Shown piece by piece: positions 18,949-27,565 of a DNA stretch of 64,000 nt; position 1 is the first letter of the stretch, and each line of letters starts with the position of its first letter. The notes under the pieces are model-generated. The model had not been told where the DNA came from, did no database searches, and saw only the letters and a program-made list of their open reading frames with translations. Source of the DNA: Georgenia daeguensis (GTDB lineage: Bacteria; Actinomycetota; Actinomycetes; Actinomycetales; Actinomycetaceae); assembly GCF_039537705.1 (NCBI RefSeq), contig NZ_BAABBA010000009.1:124001-188000 (forward strand). Reading direction: 5' to 3'. The position numbers were made by a program, and so were the translations under genes.

Positions 18949-19799
18949 CCCCCGCCATCCCGGTCGGCCTCTCGACGTCCTCGGTGTACCCGGGCGGGGT
19001 CGGGGAGACCTTCGCCCTCGCGAAGCAGCTCGGGTACGACGGCGTCGAGGTCATGGTCCTGCGCGACCCCGACAGCCAGGACGAGCGGCGGCTGCGCGAG
19101 CTCAGCGACGCGCACGAGCTGCCGGTGCTGAGCATCCACGCCCCCACCCTGCTGCTCACGCAGGGCGTGTGGGGGAACGACCCGTGGGACAAGGTGGACC
19201 GGGCGACGGAGCTCGCGCACGACGTCGGGGCGGGCGTCGTCGTCCTGCACCCCCCGTTCCGGTGGCAGCGGTCCTACGCCGAGCACTTCGTCGGTGCGGT
19301 GGCGGAGCGTGAGCGGCTCGACGGCATGCGTCTCGCCGTCGAGAACATGTTCCCGTGGCGCGCGCGCTCGAAGAAGCGTGAGCGCACCATGCAGGCCTAC
19401 CTCCCCGGGTGGGACCCGCTCGAGCACGACTACCGTTCTGTCACCCTCGACCTCTCGCACACGGCCACCGCCGGCATGGACGCCGACGCCGCGCTGGCGA
19501 TGGCCGACGAGCTGGGCGACCGCCTCGCCCACCTGCACCTGGCGGACGGCACGGCCAGCTTCATGGACGAGCACCTCGTGCCGGGCCAGGGCGAGCAGCC
19601 CTGCGCGGACGTGCTGCACATGCTCGGCGCCCGGGGGTTCGACGGCGCCGTCGTCGTGGAGGTCAACACCCGCAAGATGTCCGCCGTCGGCCGGCGGGCC
19701 GCGCTCGCGGACTCCCTCACCTTCGCCCGCGAGCACCTCGCAGCGGGGGAGGCCTCTCGGACCGGGGCACCTGCGGAGGACTGGCCGGAGGAGGGATGA
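18945..19799 (+). CDS. Sugar phosphate isomerase/epimerase-like TIM barrel
   Basis: The 284-residue protein belongs to the AP-endonuclease-2/xylose-isomerase-like TIM-barrel superfamily. Landmarks are GLSTSSVYPGG at the first strand, GYDGVEVMV, LSIHAPTLL, VVLHPPFRW, LAVENMFPW (metal-binding Glu), LDLSHTATAG (Asp and His), LAHLHLADG (His) and VVVEVNTRK at the last strand. The pattern of Glu, His and Asp at strand ends predicts a metal-dependent enzyme, but the substrate is unknown. The ATG overlaps the stop of the stress-type gene, so the two are coupled. A strong hairpin follows. Confidence 0.82.
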   Translation: MTPAIPVGLSTSSVYPGGVGETFALAKQLGYDGVEVMVLRDPDSQDERRLRELSDAHELPVLSIHAPTLLLTQGVWGNDPWDKVDRATELAHDVGAGVVVLHPPFRWQRSYAEHFVGAVAERERLDGMRLAVENMFPWRARSKKRERTMQAYLPGWDPLEHDYRSVTLDLSHTATAGMDADAALAMADELGDRLAHLHLADGTASFMDEHLVPGQGEQPCADVLHMLGARGFDGAVVVEVNTRKMSAVGRRAALADSLTFAREHLAAGEASRTGAPAEDWPEEG

Positions 19800-19801
19800 G
19801 C

Positions 19802-19837
19802 AGGGCCCCGGTGCCGCGTGAGCGGTGCCGGGGCCCT
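19802..19837. terminator. Bidirectional hairpin terminator
   Basis: A 16-bp stem with two G-U pairs, AGGGCCCCGGTGCCGC (19802-19817) against GCGGTGCCGGGGCCCT (19822-19837), closes a GTGA tetraloop. It lies between two convergent genes and could serve both. Confidence 0.75.
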
Positions 19838-19866
19838 CGCCCCTCACGGGCTGTCCCGGGTCGGCC

Positions 19867-21426
19867 TCAGCCGCGCAGGCGTGCCATCCAGGCCTCGATC
19901 TCCTCGGGCGTGCGGGGCAGCGCCGCGGAGAGGTTCTCGACCGAGCCGTCCTCGCGCACCAGGATGTCGTCCTCGATCCGCACCGCGATGCCGCGCAGCT
20001 CCGCGGGCACCTTGAGGTCGTCCTCGCGGAAGTACAGGCCCGGCTCGATCGTGAAGATCATGCCCGGCTCGAGGTCCGCGTCGAGGTACATCTCCCGGCG
20101 GGCCTGCGCGCAGTCGTGCACGTCGAGGCCGAGGTGGTGGCTCGTGCCGTGAACCATCCAGCGCCGGTGGTACTGCCCCTCCGGCGCGAGCGACTCCTCG
20201 GCGGTGCCGGGCAGCATCCCCCACCCGGCGAGCCGCGTGGCGAGGACCTCCATGGCGGCGGCGTGCAGGTCCCGGAACTTCGCCCCGGGCTGACCGGCGC
20301 GCGCGAAGGACGCGTCCGCGGCCTCCAGGACCGCCTCGTAGACCTTCCGCTGGGCGTCGGTGAAGACCCCGTCGACCGGGATGGTGCGCGTGACGTCGGC
20401 CGTGTACAGGGAGTCGACCTCCACACCCGCGTCGATGAGGACGAGCTCGCCGGGGCGCACGGCCCCGTCGTTGCCGATCCAGTGCAGCGTGTTCCCGTGG
20501 TTCCCGGCCGCGGCGATCGTGTCGTAGCCCAGGCCGTTGCCCTCCTCGCGCGCCCGGGCCCCGAAGACGCCCTCGATGACGCGCTCGCCCCGCGGGTGCT
20601 CGACGGCGCGGGGCAGGTTGCGCACGATGTCCTCGAAGCCCTTGGCCGTGGCGGCGACGGCGGCACGCACCTCGCCGATCTCGTAGGGGTCCTTGCGCAG
20701 GCGCAGCTCCGACAGCGCCTCGGCGAGGGCGGCGTCCGCCTCGGCGGCGCCCTGCGTCAGCCCGGACTGCTCGCGCACCGTGGCCACCCGCGCCTCGACC
20801 GCGGCGTCCGACTGCGGGACCACCCGCACCTGGACCTGCCCGGCGCCGACGTCCTTGGCGAGGGCGTCGCCGAAGGAGTCGATGTGCTCGGCACGCAGGC
20901 CGGTCTGCGCGGAGATCTCCTCCAGCGACGGGCGCACGCCGACCCACAGCTCGCCGTAGCGGGAGTCGGCGTAGAACTCCTCGGTGTCCCGGCCCGCGCG
21001 CGGGCGGAAGTACAGGACGGCCTCGTGGGTGGCGGCGTCGTCGGCCTCCTCGCCGGCGGCGCCCTGCTCGCCGGAGCCGAGCGGGTGCAGCACGAGCACG
21101 GCGTCCGGCTCCTGGTCGGTGCCCAGACCCGTGAGGTGCGCGAACGCCGAGTGCGGGCGGAAGCGGTAGTCGTTGTCGTTGTTGCGGGTGACGAGCTGCC
21201 CGGCGGGGATCACGAGCCGCTCGCCCGGGAACCGCCGGCCGAGCGCGGCACGACGGGCGGCGGCGTGGTCCGCGGCCGGCGAGCGCTCCGGCAGCGCGTC
21301 GGGGCGCGGGCCCCAGCCGTCGGCGATGAAAGCGCGGAACGCCTGGCTGGACGGACGTTGCGAGCGGTTGGAGCCGCGCTCGCTGAGCGGCTGCTCCTCG
21401 GGGATGGGGGTCTGCGTCTCGGTCAT
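19867..21426 (-). CDS. Xaa-Pro aminopeptidase (aminopeptidase P, M24B)
   Basis: The 519-residue protein has the N-terminal aminopeptidase P domain (RRFPGERLVIPAG, YRFRPHSAFAHLTGL) and the pita-bread catalytic domain. The five metal ligands are visible: LIDAGVE (Asp), TADVTRT (Asp), GTSHHLGLDVHD (His), TIEPGLYF (Glu) and VRIEDDI (Glu). It removes residues preceding proline from peptide N-termini in the cytoplasm. The ATG at 21426 is chosen because AGG lies about 9 nt upstream and a longer frame has no similarity. It is convergent with the isomerase-like gene and divergent from the PHP gene. Confidence 0.92.
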   Translation of the reverse strand: MTETQTPIPEEQPLSERGSNRSQRPSSQAFRAFIADGWGPRPDALPERSPAADHAAARRAALGRRFPGERLVIPAGQLVTRNNDNDYRFRPHSAFAHLTGLGTDQEPDAVLVLHPLGSGEQGAAGEEADDAATHEAVLYFRPRAGRDTEEFYADSRYGELWVGVRPSLEEISAQTGLRAEHIDSFGDALAKDVGAGQVQVRVVPQSDAAVEARVATVREQSGLTQGAAEADAALAEALSELRLRKDPYEIGEVRAAVAATAKGFEDIVRNLPRAVEHPRGERVIEGVFGARAREEGNGLGYDTIAAAGNHGNTLHWIGNDGAVRPGELVLIDAGVEVDSLYTADVTRTIPVDGVFTDAQRKVYEAVLEAADASFARAGQPGAKFRDLHAAAMEVLATRLAGWGMLPGTAEESLAPEGQYHRRWMVHGTSHHLGLDVHDCAQARREMYLDADLEPGMIFTIEPGLYFREDDLKVPAELRGIAVRIEDDILVREDGSVENLSAALPRTPEEIEAWMARLRG

Positions 21427-21597
21427 GCCACCCATCCTCGCACCGCAGCCGTCGGCGGAACTTCGTCCGGTCATTCCTGCCGGAGGTACGCCGACGCCGG
21501 CTGGCGTCCACGGCAGCCGGGAGCAGCGAGACCGCGGGCCACGACTCGTTGCCAGGCGGGGCCGCGGCAGCGGTCCGGAACCCCGTCGGCAAGCCCG

Positions 21598-21603
21598 TAC
21601 CCT
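21598..21603 (+). promoter_or_regulatory. -10-like TACCCT, leaderless arrangement (PHP gene)
   Basis: TACCCT is followed by 7 nt and the GTG at 21611. Confidence 0.5.
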
Positions 21604-21610
21604 GACCTCT

Positions 21611-22468
21611 GTGTCAGCAGATGAGACGCGTATCGACCCGCACACCCACTCCGTGGAGTCCGACGGGACCGACAGTCCGGCGGACGTCCTGCGGGCGGCC
21701 GCCCGGGCGGGGCTCGACGTCGTCGGCCTGACCGACCACGACTCGGTCCGCGGGTGGGACGCGGCGGTCTCCGCCGTCGCCGGCACCGGGGTGGCGCTGC
21801 TGCGCGGCGCCGAGATCTCCACCCAGTCCCGCGGCATCTCCGTCCACCTGCTCAGCTACCTGCACGACCCCGCCGAACCGACGCTCGCGGGGGAGATGGA
21901 GCGCTCCCGCCGCTCGCGCCTGGACCGCGCGAGGACCATGGTCGCCCACATCGCCGAGGACTACCCGATCACCTGGGAGCTGGTGCAGGCGCAGGCCGCC
22001 GACGGCGCCACCATCGGCCGCCCGCACATCGCCGACGCCCTCGTGGCGGTGGGGGCCATGCCGGACCGGTCGACCTGCTTCGACACGGTGCTGTCCGTCC
22101 GGGGCCCCTACTACGTGCCCTACCACGCGCCCGACGCCGTCGAGGCCGTCGCGATGGTGCGCGCCGCGGGCGGTGTGCCCGTCATGGCTCACCCGCGAGC
22201 CGGCGTGCGCGGCCGCGTGGTCTCCGACGCCGTCATCGAGGCCATGGCCGACGCCGGCCTGTTCGCGCTCGAGATCGACCACCGCGACCACACCCCGGGC
22301 GCGGTCGCGGAGCTGGAGGCCCTCGCCGCCCGGCTCGGCCTCGAGCGGACCGGGTCGAGCGACTACCACGGCGACGGCAAGCCCAACGTGCTGGGCGAGC
22401 GCACCACCAGCCCCGCGGTGCTCGCGAAGATCGAGGAGGAGGGGCACCTGCCGGTGGTCCGGCCGTGA
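21611..22468 (+). CDS. PHP domain phosphoesterase (TrpH/YciV-like)
   Basis: The 285-residue protein begins with the PHP metal-binding signature DPHTHSVESDGT (His-x-His), followed by GLTDHDSVRGW (Asp-His), LRGAEISTQ (Glu), GRPHIADAL (His), MAHPRA (His) and GSSDYHGDG (Asp-x-His). This is the trinuclear-metal arrangement of the 3',5'-nucleoside bisphosphatase/oligoribonucleotide phosphatase group, so hydrolysis of small nucleotides is the likely reaction. The start is GTG at a leaderless distance from TACCCT. The stop overlaps the marC-like GTG (GTGA). Confidence 0.87.
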   Translation: MSADETRIDPHTHSVESDGTDSPADVLRAAARAGLDVVGLTDHDSVRGWDAAVSAVAGTGVALLRGAEISTQSRGISVHLLSYLHDPAEPTLAGEMERSRRSRLDRARTMVAHIAEDYPITWELVQAQAADGATIGRPHIADALVAVGAMPDRSTCFDTVLSVRGPYYVPYHAPDAVEAVAMVRAAGGVPVMAHPRAGVRGRVVSDAVIEAMADAGLFALEIDHRDHTPGAVAELEALAARLGLERTGSSDYHGDGKPNVLGERTTSPAVLAKIEEEGHLPVVRP

Positions 22469-23088
22469 ACGAGATCATCGACCTGACCCTGATGTCGACG
22501 ACGTTCTTCACGCTGTTCGTCATCATGGACCCGCCCGGCACGGTGCCCGTCTTCCTCGCGCTGACCTCGACCATGACGGCGAGGCAGCGCCGCACCGCGG
22601 CGCGTCAGGCGACCGCCGTCGCGTTCGGCGTCATCCTCGTCTTCACGCTGTTCGGCCAGTACATCCTCAGCTTCCTGCACATCTCCGTGCCGGCGCTGCA
22701 GCTCTCCGGCGGCCTGCTGCTGCTGCTCGTGGCGATGGAGCTCCTCACCGGCAAGTCCGAGGAGCCGCGGCCCTCGGGCAGCGGGGTCAACGTCGCGCTC
22801 GTGCCGCTGGGCACGCCGCTGCTGGCCGGTCCCGGTGCGATCGTGGCCGCGATGCTCGCCGTGCAGGAGTCGGACCGTTCGCTCCCCGCGTGGACGGCGA
22901 TCGCCGTCGCGCTCGTCGCCATCCACGTGGTGCTCTGGCTCTCCATGCGTTTCGCCGGCGTCATCCACCGCGTGCTCGGCGACGGCGGCACCACCCTGGT
23001 CACCCGGCTCGCCGGCCTGCTGCTCGCCGCGATCGCGGTGCAGCTGATGGCCGACGCCGTCTTCGCGTTCATCGAGCAGCGGTTCTGA
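22465..23088 (+). CDS. MarC family integral membrane protein
   Basis: The 207-residue protein has six hydrophobic helices and the MarC/UPF0056 features MDPPGTVPVFLAL near residue 22 and PLGTPLLAGPGAIVAAM near 110. Molecular function is unsettled despite the historical name (multiple antibiotic resistance); loss of marC does not give resistance in E. coli. It is translationally coupled to the PHP gene by a 4-bp overlap. Confidence 0.88.
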   Translation: MNEIIDLTLMSTTFFTLFVIMDPPGTVPVFLALTSTMTARQRRTAARQATAVAFGVILVFTLFGQYILSFLHISVPALQLSGGLLLLLVAMELLTGKSEEPRPSGSGVNVALVPLGTPLLAGPGAIVAAMLAVQESDRSLPAWTAIAVALVAIHVVLWLSMRFAGVIHRVLGDGGTTLVTRLAGLLLAAIAVQLMADAVFAFIEQRF

Positions 23089-23160
23089 CCCGGCCGGGGC
23101 CGGGTGCCGGGCGGTGCCGGTATGGTGCGCGGCATCCAGCACCCGACGAAAGGGACCGAC

Positions 23161-24396
23161 ATGGGCGCGCTGTGGCACCCGTTCTCCGACATGGCCGCCG
23201 TCGAGCGCGACGGCGAGCTCGTCCTCGCCCGCGGGGAGGGCGCGTACGTCTTCGACGAGTCGGGGAGGCGATACCTCGACGCCACGGCGGGGCTCTGGTA
23301 CGCGAACGTCGGCCACGGCCGGACGGAGCTCGCCGAGGCGGCCGCACGGCAGATGTCCACGCTCGCGGCCTACTCGAACTTCGGGGACAACGCGACCCGC
23401 CCGACGAACGACCTGGCCGAGCGGCTCGCCGGGATCGCGCCCGTGGCCGGCAGCCGGGTGTTCTTCACCTCCGGCGGTTCGGACTCGGTGGAGACCGCCG
23501 CCAAGCTCGCCCGGCGCTACTGGGTCGAGGTCGGCAGGCCGGAGAAGACAGTCATGGTGGGGCGGCAGAAGGCCTACCACGGCATGCACTACGCGGGCAC
23601 GGCGCTCGCGGGCATCCCGGGCAACCGGGAGGGCTACGGCGAGCTCGGGCCGCGGACCGAGACGGTCGAGTGGGACTCCGCGGACGCGCTGCGGGCGGCC
23701 TTCGAGGAGGTCGGGCCGGACCGCGTCGCCGCGTTCTTCTGCGAGCCGGTCATCGGCGCCGGCGGCGTGTACGCCCCGCCGGAGGGCTACCTCACCGAGG
23801 TGCGCAAGGCTTGCACGGAGTACGACGTGCTGTTCGTCGCCGACGAGGTGGTCACCGGGTACGGGCGCATCGGCGGGTCGTGGTTCGCCTCCACCCGGTA
23901 CGGGCTCGAGCCCGACATGGTCACCACCGCGAAGGGCCTCACCTCGGGATACCTGCCGATGGGGGCGGTCCTGGTCGCCCCGCGCGTCGCGGAGCCGTTC
24001 TTCCGCGAGCCCGGCACCTGGCTGCGCCACGGGTACACCTACTCGGGCCACGCCACGGCGGCCGCCGTCGCGCTGGCGAACCTCGACATCGTCGAGCGGG
24101 AGGGACTGCTCGACGAGGCCGCCCGGCTCGAGGCGACGCTGGCGGCGGAGCTGGCCGCGCTCGCGGACCACGAGCTGGTCGCCGAGGTGCGCGCGGGCAC
24201 CGGCGCGGTCGCCGCGGTGCAGCTCGCGGACGCGACCCTGGCCCCGCGGGCCGTGCTTGCGCTGCGTGGGCTCGGCGTCGCCACGCGCGCCGTCGGGGCC
24301 GGGGCGCTGCAGGTCTCGCCCGCGTTCGTCATGACGGACGAGCAGGTCGCCGACCTCGCCGCGGCCTTCGGTGAGGCGCTCGACTCGCTGCAGTGA
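23161..24396 (+). CDS. Class III (omega) aminotransferase, PLP-dependent
   Basis: The 411-residue protein has the class III signature LFVADEVVTGYGRIGG near residue 223 and the PLP-binding lysine in TTAKGLTSGYLPMG near 258, with SGGSDSVETAAKLAR binding the phosphate near 104. The N-terminus LWHPFSDMAAVERDG and YLDATAGLWYANVGHG are typical of the omega-aminotransferase/beta-alanine:pyruvate group. The amino donor cannot be told from sequence. The ATG at 23161 follows AAAGGG at a suitable distance; a TATGGT box at 23120 could be its -10. Substitution of the usual longer C-terminus makes it somewhat short (the family is often 430-460 residues). Confidence 0.88.
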   Translation: MGALWHPFSDMAAVERDGELVLARGEGAYVFDESGRRYLDATAGLWYANVGHGRTELAEAAARQMSTLAAYSNFGDNATRPTNDLAERLAGIAPVAGSRVFFTSGGSDSVETAAKLARRYWVEVGRPEKTVMVGRQKAYHGMHYAGTALAGIPGNREGYGELGPRTETVEWDSADALRAAFEEVGPDRVAAFFCEPVIGAGGVYAPPEGYLTEVRKACTEYDVLFVADEVVTGYGRIGGSWFASTRYGLEPDMVTTAKGLTSGYLPMGAVLVAPRVAEPFFREPGTWLRHGYTYSGHATAAAVALANLDIVEREGLLDEAARLEATLAAELAALADHELVAEVRAGTGAVAAVQLADATLAPRAVLALRGLGVATRAVGAGALQVSPAFVMTDEQVADLAAAFGEALDSLQ

Positions 24397-24465
24397 CCTG
24401 AGCGCCCAACCGCGGCGGCGTGACTCCTCGAGCGCCCACCCGAGCACCGCGCCGGGGGAACGGCG

Positions 24466-24501
24466 ACGGCCGGGCGGGGACCGTGTCCCTCGCCCGGCCG
24501 T
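24466..24501. terminator. Bidirectional hairpin terminator
   Basis: An 11-bp stem, ACGGCCGGGCG (24466-24476) with CGCCCGGCCGT (24491-24501), is extended inward by GGGAC/GTCCC around a CGT loop with one bulged T. It lies between convergent aminotransferase and helicase genes. Confidence 0.75.
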
Positions 24502-24537
24502 GCCGGTCCCGCCGACCGGTCGTAGCCGGTCCTCGGA

Positions 24538-26109
24538 TCAGTTCTGCGTACCCTCGGCGGGCTTCCCGCCGCGCGTGCGGCGCCGCGGGCGACGACGGGG
24601 ACGCTCGGCCTCGCCGTCGTGCGCGCGTGCGCCCTCGGAGCGCGGCCGGCTCCCGTCGTGCGCGCGACCGCCGCGTCCGCCGTCGCGGCCGCTCGCGTGA
24701 CCGGAGCCGCCGTGGCGCTTGCCGGTCTCGCCGAGGTCCTCGACCTCCTCGGCCTCGAGGCCGGCCCGGGTGCGGGCGCCGCGGGGCAGGCGCCCCGTGG
24801 TGCCCTCGGGGATGCTGAGGTCGGCGTAGAGGTGCGGGGAGGTGTGGTACGTCTCCACCGGCTCGGGCGCGCCGAGGTTCAGCTGCCGGTTGATGAGCGA
24901 CCAGCGCGGCATGTCGTCCCAGTCGACGAACGTCACGGCGGTACCGGTGTTGCCCGCGCGGCCCGTGCGGCCGATGCGGTGCAGGTAGATCTTCTCGTCC
25001 TCGGGGCACTGGTAGTTGACCACGTGCGTGACGTCGTCGACGTCGATGCCGCGGGCCGCGACGTCGGTGGCGACGAGCACGTCGATCTTGCCGGAGCGGA
25101 ACGCGCGGAGCGCCTGCTCGCGGGCGCCCTGGCCGAGGTCGCCGTGGATCGCGCCGGACGCGAAGCCTCGCTCGGCGAGGTCCTCGGCCACGCGGGCCGC
25201 CGTGCGCTTGGTGCGGGTAAAGACGATGGTCAGGCCGCGGCCCTCCGCCTGGAGGATGCGAGAGAGCATCTCGACCTTGTTCAGTGCGTGCGCGCGGTAG
25301 ACCACCTGGCGGGTGTTCTTGACCGTGGCGCCCTGGTCGTCGGGGTCCTGGGCGCGGATGTGGGTCGGGCGCGTCATGTAGCGGCGGGCCATGGCGACGA
25401 CGGCGCCGGGCATGGTGGCCGAGAAGAGCATGGTGCGGCGCGTGGCGGGCGTGCGGGAGAGCAGCGTCTCGACGTCGGGCAGGAAGCCCAGGTCGAGCAT
25501 CTCGTCGGCCTCGTCCAGGACGACGCTGCGCACGTGGGACAGGTCGAGGATGTGCTGCTTGAGCAGGTCGATCATGCGGCCCGGGGTGCCGACCACGACC
25601 TCGACGCCCTTCTGCAGGGCGTCGATCTGCGGCTCGTAGGCGCGGCCGCCGTAGACCTGGACGATGCGCACGTTCCGGCGGCGCGCGGCCGTGGTGAGGT
25701 CCTCGGCGACCTGCTTGGCGAGCTCACGGGTCGGCACGATGACGAGCGCCTGCGGCTTGCCGGGGGCGTCGAGGGTCTCCCAGCCCTCCTCGCCGGGGCC
25801 GACGAGGTTCTGCAGGAGCGGGATGCCGAAGCCGAGGGTCTTGCCCGTGCCGGTCTTGGCCTGGCCGATGATGTCGTGCCCGCCGAGGGCCACCGGGAGG
25901 GTGAGCGCCTGGATCGGGAAGGGGTGGGTGATGCCGACGTCGCGGAGGGCCTCGACGATGGCCGTCTGGACGCCGAAGTCCGCGAAGGACTTCTCCTTCA
26001 GGTCGGCGACGGAGACGTCGTCGGTCACGTCGGCGGTGCCCTCGTCGACGACGACGGCGGTGGGCAGCTCGGCGTCGAGGACGCCCGAGGTGGTGTGCTG
26101 GTCGGTCAT
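24538..26109 (-). CDS. DEAD-box ATP-dependent RNA helicase (RhlE-like)
   Basis: The 523-residue protein contains all core motifs: Q motif FPIQ, motif I AKTGTGKT, PTRELA, GTPGR, motif II DEAD, motif III SAT, ARGID and HRIGRTGR. It unwinds RNA duplexes, probably in ribosome assembly or RNA turnover. The last 90 residues form a basic Arg/Gly/His-rich tail, a usual RNA-binding extension. The ATG at 26109 (MTDQHTTSGVLD) is chosen, with AAGG about 10 nt upstream; the open frame goes further to 26217 but without similarity. Its neighbours, the ferritin-like and DUF3107 genes, match the mycobacterial rhlE region (Rv3208A-Rv3211). Confidence 0.93.
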   Translation of the reverse strand: MTDQHTTSGVLDAELPTAVVVDEGTADVTDDVSVADLKEKSFADFGVQTAIVEALRDVGITHPFPIQALTLPVALGGHDIIGQAKTGTGKTLGFGIPLLQNLVGPGEEGWETLDAPGKPQALVIVPTRELAKQVAEDLTTAARRRNVRIVQVYGGRAYEPQIDALQKGVEVVVGTPGRMIDLLKQHILDLSHVRSVVLDEADEMLDLGFLPDVETLLSRTPATRRTMLFSATMPGAVVAMARRYMTRPTHIRAQDPDDQGATVKNTRQVVYRAHALNKVEMLSRILQAEGRGLTIVFTRTKRTAARVAEDLAERGFASGAIHGDLGQGAREQALRAFRSGKIDVLVATDVAARGIDVDDVTHVVNYQCPEDEKIYLHRIGRTGRAGNTGTAVTFVDWDDMPRWSLINRQLNLGAPEPVETYHTSPHLYADLSIPEGTTGRLPRGARTRAGLEAEEVEDLGETGKRHGGSGHASGRDGGRGGRAHDGSRPRSEGARAHDGEAERPRRRPRRRTRGGKPAEGTQN

Positions 26110-26408
26110 GGTTGTGCCTTGTCGGTCGTGGCACGCGGGTGCCGCACCGCACCGGCTTCTCTCGGCCGGGGCGCGGAGGCCCGTCGTACCGTGCTCGTGG
26201 TAGCCGATCGTGATCATGTCGCGCCGCGCGTAGCGGCTCAGATTTGGGCTTCTACGAGACGACCGGGCAACCGTGTACCTCTCCAGGGTAGCGGGTGGGC
26301 CGCTGGAGCGGCAGGGCGAGCGCCGTGGCAGCGCTCACGTGCGCCGCCGTGCGGGTCCGAGGCCCGGACCGGGACCGGGAGCGCCGGGCCGGTCACTAAG
26401 GTGGGGCC
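26110..26408. other. Divergent intergenic region
   Basis: About 300 bp between the divergent helicase and ferritin-like genes. Apart from the TAAGGT box before the latter I see no gene, hairpin or clear repeat. A 36-codon in-frame upstream extension of the helicase lies here but is not supported. Confidence 0.6.
26397..26402 (+). promoter_or_regulatory. -10-like TAAGGT, leaderless arrangement (ferritin-like gene)
   Basis: TAAGGT is followed by exactly 6 nt and the ATG at 26409. Confidence 0.5.
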
Positions 26409-27095
26409 ATGCCCGGCACCCATGACGACCTGGACGAGACGACCCGCGGCGGGTCCGGCGTCGTCGAGATGGTGGGGCTCCACGGGTTCGTCCAGCTCGC
26501 CGCGTTCACCCGGCTGGCCACCGACGCCGAGCACGCGCCGGACCTGCGGGTGCAGGTGACCCTCGCGCGCATGGCGGCGGGCGAGCTCGCGGCGCTCGAC
26601 CACCTCGAGCGGGTGGCCCGGGAGCACGGCGCCGACCTGTACGAGGCGATGTCCGGGTACGTGGACGTGCTCAGGGACTTCGACCGGCGCACGCCGCCCG
26701 GGGACTGGTGGGAGAGGCTGGTACGGACGTACGTGGCGCACGGCGTCCTGGGCGACCTCCAGCGCGAGCTCTCGCGCGCCGTCGACACGGACGGGCGCCC
26801 GCTTCTCGGCGACGTCCTCGCGGACAACGGCTACGAGGACTTCGTCGTCGCCATGCTCGGGCCGCTGGTCGCCGCCGAGCCCCAGCTCTCCGCACGGCTG
26901 GCGCTGTGGGGCCGGCGCGTGGTCGGCGAGGCGCTGGGGATCGCGCAGCGGGTCCTCGCCGAGCACCCCGGACTGTGGGCCTTCGCGGCGCAGCGGGACG
27001 AGGACGGGGCCGGAACCGACGACGGCGGGCTGCTGCGCCGGCAGCTCTCCGCCGGGCACGCCCGGCGGCTCGACCGGCTGGGCCTGACGGCCTGA
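26409..27095 (+). CDS. Ferritin-like fold protein (Rv3210c type)
   Basis: The 228-residue protein is mostly helical. Segments such as VTLARMAAGELAALDHLERVAREHG contain the Glu-x2..-His pattern expected of a ferritin-like four-helix bundle (MiaE-like), and a second half shows VAAEPQLSARLALWGRRVVGEAL with another Glu. The function is not established, and metal binding is inference. Its place between the DEAD-box helicase and DUF3107 genes is the same as for mycobacterial Rv3210c. Confidence 0.75.
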   Translation: MPGTHDDLDETTRGGSGVVEMVGLHGFVQLAAFTRLATDAEHAPDLRVQVTLARMAAGELAALDHLERVAREHGADLYEAMSGYVDVLRDFDRRTPPGDWWERLVRTYVAHGVLGDLQRELSRAVDTDGRPLLGDVLADNGYEDFVVAMLGPLVAAEPQLSARLALWGRRVVGEALGIAQRVLAEHPGLWAFAAQRDEDGAGTDDGGLLRRQLSAGHARRLDRLGLTA

Positions 27096-27120
27096 CGGCG
27101 GCCGGCCCAGCCCGGCTCGG

Positions 27121-27345
27121 TCAGCCCAGGCCGAAGCCCACGCGACGCTGCTCGGTGGGGCCGAGCTCGACGTAGCCGAGCGCCCCGGCGGGCACGACGA
27201 CGTGCCGGCCCTTGTCGTCCTCCAGGACCAGCGACGTGCTGCCCGCGAGGGCCTTGTCCACCGCGGCGAGGACCTCCTCCGGGCTCTGCGTCGACTCGAG
27301 GCTGATCTCTCGCGCGACGTTCCGCACGCCGATGGTGATCTCCAC
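27121..27345 (-). CDS. DUF3107 small protein
   Basis: A 74-residue protein, VEITIGVRNVAREISLESTQ to EQRRVGFGLG, matches DUF3107 (mycobacterial TB9.4/Rv3208A) over its full length. The GTG start is preceded by a perfect AGGAGG ribosome-binding site 5 nt upstream, one of the strongest in the window, so it is probably highly translated. Function is unknown. It is convergent with the ferritin-like gene, with only 25 bp between stops. Confidence 0.9.
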   Translation of the reverse strand: MEITIGVRNVAREISLESTQSPEEVLAAVDKALAGSTSLVLEDDKGRHVVVPAGALGYVELGPTEQRRVGFGLG

Positions 27346-27565
27346 TGTTACCTCCTGTAGGGCGGTGACGGACCGTCGCGCCGCCTCGGGCGGACGCGGC
27401 GGGTCCGGTGTGCTCCGTCCATCGTAGGTCGTCCGCGTGGGTCAGGCCGCGCCCGGGCGGCCGGGTGCGCTGACGGCGAATTCTCGTCGACGGGACCCGG
27501 CGGACCCGGCCCCGGGTGGGCGGGCCTCGGGGGCCGAAGCGGGGCCCGGGTGAGAAGATGGGTGC

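Noticed and set aside
23089..23110. Short CCCGG/CCGGG palindrome after the MarC gene as a terminator
   Set aside because: The stem is only about six base pairs in GC-rich sequence, and the downstream aminotransferase is on the same strand.
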